Source of the DNA: Ignavibacteriota bacterium
GTDB lineage: Bacteria; Bacteroidota; Ignavibacteria; Ignavibacteriales; Melioribacteraceae
Length of the DNA stretch: 64,000 bases
Assembly: GCA_002698995.1 (NCBI GenBank)
Contig: PAAX01000007.1
Coordinates: 1-64,000, forward strand
Direction of reading: 5' to 3'
Positions 60,775 through 64,000 of the stretch are shown here, in pieces. The translations under genes and the position numbers were made by a program. The stretch's first letter is position 1, and each line of letters starts with the position of its first letter. The notes under the pieces were generated by a model that worked only from the letters and a program-made list of their open reading frames with translations, ran no database searches and was not told the origin of the DNA.

Positions 60775-62805
60775 ATGAAAAAGCTATTGATAATAATTTT
60801 AGTTTTGGCTGGATTTAATTCACTCTTTGCAGATGGATTAATGATGCCGACAAACGAAAACTATCCAAAAGATTTTTTGAGAAATAAGATTACAGATATT
60901 AATGTAACAATAGATGGATTTTTGGCGAAAACAATTGTCTATCAAGAATTTTTAAATGAATCAAATCTAAAGACAGATGCAGTTTATTCTTTTCCACTTC
61001 CGCCTGATGCAAGAGCAGTTAATGTTCTCTATTGGTATCGTGATACTTTATACCAAGCAGTTTTGAAAGTACAAGAACAGGCACCAAATCCCGGAACCGG
61101 TGAAGGGGGAGTTGCAGCACTTGTTAATAGTTATATCGGTAGAAACGGTCTTAAAGTTTACTTCAAGAATATTTTACCTAATACACTGCAAAAAGTTGAA
61201 CTTCATTATGTTAGTCTATTGGATTTTCATAAAGGTGAAGCTCTTTATAATTATCCTTTATTCACTAAAGAATTCGTTGATTATCCTATTGATTATTTAT
61301 CTTTCAAGGTAACAATAAATTCCAAACAGCCGATAACTGATTATGCAATAACATCACATAGTGGTTATACATCTTCGGCTGAATCAGTAAATAAAGTAGA
61401 CTTATCTTTATCTAAATCAAAAGCTTATTTGGATCAAGATATTGAATTGAAATACAAAATTGATAATAATATTACTGATACCGATTTCTATTCTATTGCA
61501 AATGATTCACTTGACGGACACTTCGCATTATTTATTAAACAGCCGAATGAAGTTGATTCAAATCTAACTTTTGAAAACAATTTTGTTTATTTAATTAATA
61601 CAACATCACGTGTTGCCGGTGTTACTATGCAGCAGTCGGTTGAAGCAGTTAAAGATGCAATTAATTTACTCAAAGAGAATGATAAATTTTCAATCATTGC
61701 CTATAACTCAATCATAAATAAATTCAGCACTACATTAATTGAAGCAACCGAATCAAATATAGAAAGTGCATTCAGCTTTTTAGATGGACTTACCCCGGCA
61801 TTCGGCAACAATTTGGAATATGCATTGAATCAATCATTTGAATACTTTTCCGATCCCACTAAAAATAATGCAATAATTGCTTTTGCCGACGGAAGATCTG
61901 TAATCGATCCTTATGAAATTCAAGAAAACAATACACATAGTGTAGGTATTTTTTCAATTGCTATTGGTGATGATGTTGATAGAGCTAAACTTGAAATGAT
62001 TTCAATGTTGAACAACGGATTTGTAAAATATTTCAAACATGATAAATATGATAAAAGGGAAGTGGCAGAAATGTTTGAGAAAATATCAAAGCCGGTTTTA
62101 AAGAATATTAATTTGGATTTTGATGATGAAGTAGGTGTTTATTCTTTAATGCCTTTTGTAACACCAACCGGTTTTGCCGGATCATATTCTTTTGTAGCGG
62201 GTAGATACCAAAACAGCGGTTTTTCTGAAATTGTTTTAAATGGCATTAATATTAACGGAACACAAACGAATAATTACCAAGTTGAATTTACTGAAGATAA
62301 ATATGCAAAAAACTTTTCTGATAAGATTTGGGCTAAAGAAATGATTGATATGCTTGAAAGAAAAGTTGCTGTATTTGGTGAAAATCAAATCTGGAAAGAC
62401 AGCTTGATTGATTTAAGTCTTACTTACAACATCAGATGTAAATACACAGCTTATATAGCCGATTATGAAACTCTTCCTACTTCCGTCGAAATTATTGAAG
62501 ATGAAATACTTCTTCCGGATTCATATATTCAAGGGAACTATCCAAATCCATTTAATCCTTCTACAAAAATTAAATTTTATTTGTCTGCCGAATCAATCGG
62601 AAAGATTAAATTCATTAAGATATTTAACATTCTTGGTCAATTGATAAATGTTATAGATATTAGCAGTATGAATGAAGGATGGCATGAAATTACAGTTTAC
62701 GGAAAGAACTATTATGGTGAGGATTTATCTGCTGGAGTTTACATTGCAAGTCTGGAAATAGGAGGAGAAATTAGAAGTTCAATAAAATTACTGCTGGTTA
62801 AATAG
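60775..62805 (+). CDS. Secreted VIT-VWA protein with T9SS sorting domain
   Basis: A 676-residue exported protein. After the signal peptide comes a VIT domain (about 30-160) with ITDINVTIDGFLAKTIVYQEF, the pattern of inter-alpha-trypsin-inhibitor heavy chains, and a VWA domain (about 260-440). Its MIDAS is altered: the D-x-S-x-S position reads N275-T-T-S-R, and the later GGT is FGN, although AFADG keeps an aspartate. Metal binding is therefore doubtful. The C-terminus has NYPNPFNPSTKIKFYLS and ends IKLLLVK, a T9SS signal. It follows the intact VWA gene by 13 bases; a GGAG site lies before its ATG. Confidence 0.87.
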   Translation: MKKLLIIILVLAGFNSLFADGLMMPTNENYPKDFLRNKITDINVTIDGFLAKTIVYQEFLNESNLKTDAVYSFPLPPDARAVNVLYWYRDTLYQAVLKVQEQAPNPGTGEGGVAALVNSYIGRNGLKVYFKNILPNTLQKVELHYVSLLDFHKGEALYNYPLFTKEFVDYPIDYLSFKVTINSKQPITDYAITSHSGYTSSAESVNKVDLSLSKSKAYLDQDIELKYKIDNNITDTDFYSIANDSLDGHFALFIKQPNEVDSNLTFENNFVYLINTTSRVAGVTMQQSVEAVKDAINLLKENDKFSIIAYNSIINKFSTTLIEATESNIESAFSFLDGLTPAFGNNLEYALNQSFEYFSDPTKNNAIIAFADGRSVIDPYEIQENNTHSVGIFSIAIGDDVDRAKLEMISMLNNGFVKYFKHDKYDKREVAEMFEKISKPVLKNINLDFDDEVGVYSLMPFVTPTGFAGSYSFVAGRYQNSGFSEIVLNGININGTQTNNYQVEFTEDKYAKNFSDKIWAKEMIDMLERKVAVFGENQIWKDSLIDLSLTYNIRCKYTAYIADYETLPTSVEIIEDEILLPDSYIQGNYPNPFNPSTKIKFYLSAESIGKIKFIKIFNILGQLINVIDISSMNEGWHEITVYGKNYYGEDLSAGVYIASLEIGGEIRSSIKLLLVK

Positions 62806-62839
62806 TTAGATAAACCGATTAAGGTATAATATAAGGTAA

Positions 62840-62877
62840 ATGCCGATTTGATAATTGAAATCAAATCGGCATTTTTT
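62840..62877 (+). terminator. Terminator of the VWA operon
   Basis: ATGCCGATTTGAT (62840-62852) pairs perfectly over 13 bp with 62860-62872 around a 7-base loop, then a T-run to 62877. Confidence 0.94.
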
Positions 62878-63026
62878 ATGAAATCAGATACACAATTTGT
62901 AATTCAGTTAATATTTATAACGGGTAAGCAATCGCCGAATTTAATTTTTTATTTCAAAAAAAATTATATCTTGCATCCCATTAACATTCAAATGCTTTTA
63001 TCCCAATAATAATTGAAAGGAATCAT

Positions 63027-64000
63027 ATGGAATTAAGTATTCTTAATCTCTTACTAGTATTACTAGCTGCTTGGCTCTCTGGTCAATTATTTAATAAAAT
63101 GGGATATCCATCTGTACTTGGCGAATTGATGGCTGGAATTATTCTCGGTCCTCCTTTACTTGGATTATTACAGGGAAGCGAAGCATTAGCAATTTTAGCT
63201 GAAGTCGGTGTTTTACTTATGATGCTTTATATAGGAATGGAGATCGATCCGAAGGAACTCCGTAAAGCTTCATTAGGAGGATTTTTAGCAGCAATAGGCG
63301 GATTTGTAGTTCCTTTCTTTTTGGGTTACTGGGTTGTAACTTATTTTGGTGGAACCGGAATTGCCGGTGTTTTTGTGGGAATGGCAATGGGTGTGACTTC
63401 TCTTGCTACTAAATCTAGAATTCTAGTTGATCTTAAAATTCTTGATACAAGAATTGCTCATGTAATGATGGCTGGAGCTTTAATTGCAGATACTATTTCT
63501 TTAATCATTTTTGCCGGAATTATAAGTTTTGCCGCTGCTGGTTCCTTAGATATTGTAGGAATTTTAATTATTGCCGGTGAAGTTTTATTATACTTTGCGG
63601 TTGCTTGGTTTTTGGGATTAAAAGTATTTCCTCCTTTTTATAAATGGTTAAAGAAAAAAGAATTAACAGGAAGAACTTTTAATATCACACTTGTGCTTCT
63701 TATTGCTCTTTTATTTGCTGAGTTAGCTCATGTTGCCGGACTTCATGGAATTTTGGGCGCTTTTATTGCTGGACTATTTTTAAGAGAAGCTATTGCCGAA
63801 AGAAAACTTTCCCATGAATTAACAGGTCTGGTTAAAGATGTTTCACTTGGATTTTTAGCTCCTATCTTTTTTGTTACTGCCGGATTTCAAGTTTCCTTTG
63901 AAGTATTTCAAACAGATTTAGTTCTGTTGATTTCTGTTATTCTTTTAGCAACTGTTGGTAAAATTATTGGTACAGCATTGTTTTATGCTCCAAGCCGTAA
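63027..64000 (+). CDS. CPA2-family cation:proton antiporter (5' part, runs off the window)
   Basis: ATG at 63027 with GAAAGGA (63014-63020) upstream; the frame stays open to the last base, giving 324 residues of an incomplete protein. It is a hydrophobic KefB/NapA-type exchanger with about nine or ten helices visible: MGYPSVLGELMAGIILGP near the start, FVGMAMGVTSLATKSRIL, and GALIADTISLIIFAG with the aspartate of the ion-binding site. LHGILGAFIAGLFLRE and APIFFVTAGF follow. It should exchange Na+ or K+ for H+. The C-terminal region, which would show whether a TrkA-N or universal-stress domain is present, lies outside the window. Confidence 0.93.
   Translation, partial: MELSILNLLLVLLAAWLSGQLFNKMGYPSVLGELMAGIILGPPLLGLLQGSEALAILAEVGVLLMMLYIGMEIDPKELRKASLGGFLAAIGGFVVPFFLGYWVVTYFGGTGIAGVFVGMAMGVTSLATKSRILVDLKILDTRIAHVMMAGALIADTISLIIFAGIISFAAAGSLDIVGILIIAGEVLLYFAVAWFLGLKVFPPFYKWLKKKELTGRTFNITLVLLIALLFAELAHVAGLHGILGAFIAGLFLREAIAERKLSHELTGLVKDVSLGFLAPIFFVTAGFQVSFEVFQTDLVLLISVILLATVGKIIGTALFYAPSR

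Noticed and set aside
1-64000. rRNA, tRNA, transposase, integrase or prophage genes
   Set aside because: None of the intergenic stretches contained a tRNA-like cloverleaf or rRNA segments that I could recognise, and no translation showed transposase or phage motifs.

Overview
This is an AT-rich chromosomal window from a Gram-negative bacterium, most likely of the Bacteroidota/Chlorobiota group. Ignavibacteriales (Ignavibacterium/Melioribacter relatives) is my best guess. The reasons are: four secreted proteins end in a type IX secretion (T9SS) sorting domain with the (N/C)YPNPFNP signature common in that group; a T9SS plug protein is encoded; LptD, TonB-receptor and other outer-membrane barrel genes are present; one promoter fits the Bacteroidetes TTTG-N19-TAnnTTTG pattern. 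No rRNA, tRNA, CRISPR array, insertion sequence or prophage gene was seen, so this reads as core chromosome with long, tight operons.

Layout. 1-2800: the 3' end of a small membrane-protein gene, a 59-residue membrane protein between two identical palindromic repeats, a NamZ-type muramidase and a small secreted protein. 2787-6915 (minus): PrsW-like protease, nadD, meaB and an acyl-CoA carboxyltransferase. 7150-12051 (plus): aroC, a metallo-beta-lactamase-fold hydrolase, an ABC permease with an unusually degenerate ATPase, and a second acyl-CoA carboxyltransferase. 12173-14929: a lipoprotein lytic transglycosylase with seven LysM repeats. 14920-19631: a thiamine salvage operon made of promoter, TPP riboswitch, terminator, TonB receptor, thiamine pyrophosphokinase and sodium:solute symporter. 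19805-28016: T9SS plug protein, Gfo/Idh/MocA oxidoreductase, lipoprotein, ROK glucokinase, LptD, NYN-domain protein and phosphodiester glycosidase. 28181-29799: type II NADH dehydrogenase and a VOC protein. 29861-33041 (minus): copper export module (copA, copZ-like, an HMA-AraC regulator). 33084-38682: RlmI-like methyltransferase, then carA-carB.

38848-46520: a T9SS-secreted protein, then a five-gene cluster. Its first gene looks like the motor protein GldL, with the glutamate conserved in the second membrane helix. The second and third look like a split GldM, and the last two are secreted, probably outer-membrane proteins. 46634-48714: a soluble PAS histidine kinase followed by a hemerythrin. 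48760-50973: a DUF4197 protein, a membrane protein and an MscS channel.

51156-58208: a seven-gene run with a T9SS-sorted protein, a PqqD-like protein, an ATP-grasp ligase, a LysA-like PLP decarboxylase, a urea-transporter/M23 peptidase fusion, a TPR protein and a barrel-like protein. I consider this and the GldL/M-like cluster the two best candidates for undescribed systems. 58392-62805: two large secreted von Willebrand A proteins, one with an intact and one with a broken MIDAS. 63027-64000: the 5' part of a CPA2 cation:proton antiporter gene that runs off the window.

Functions were assigned by reading motifs in the translations. No database search was possible, so family names rest on motif recognition, and substrate statements are inference unless stated otherwise.
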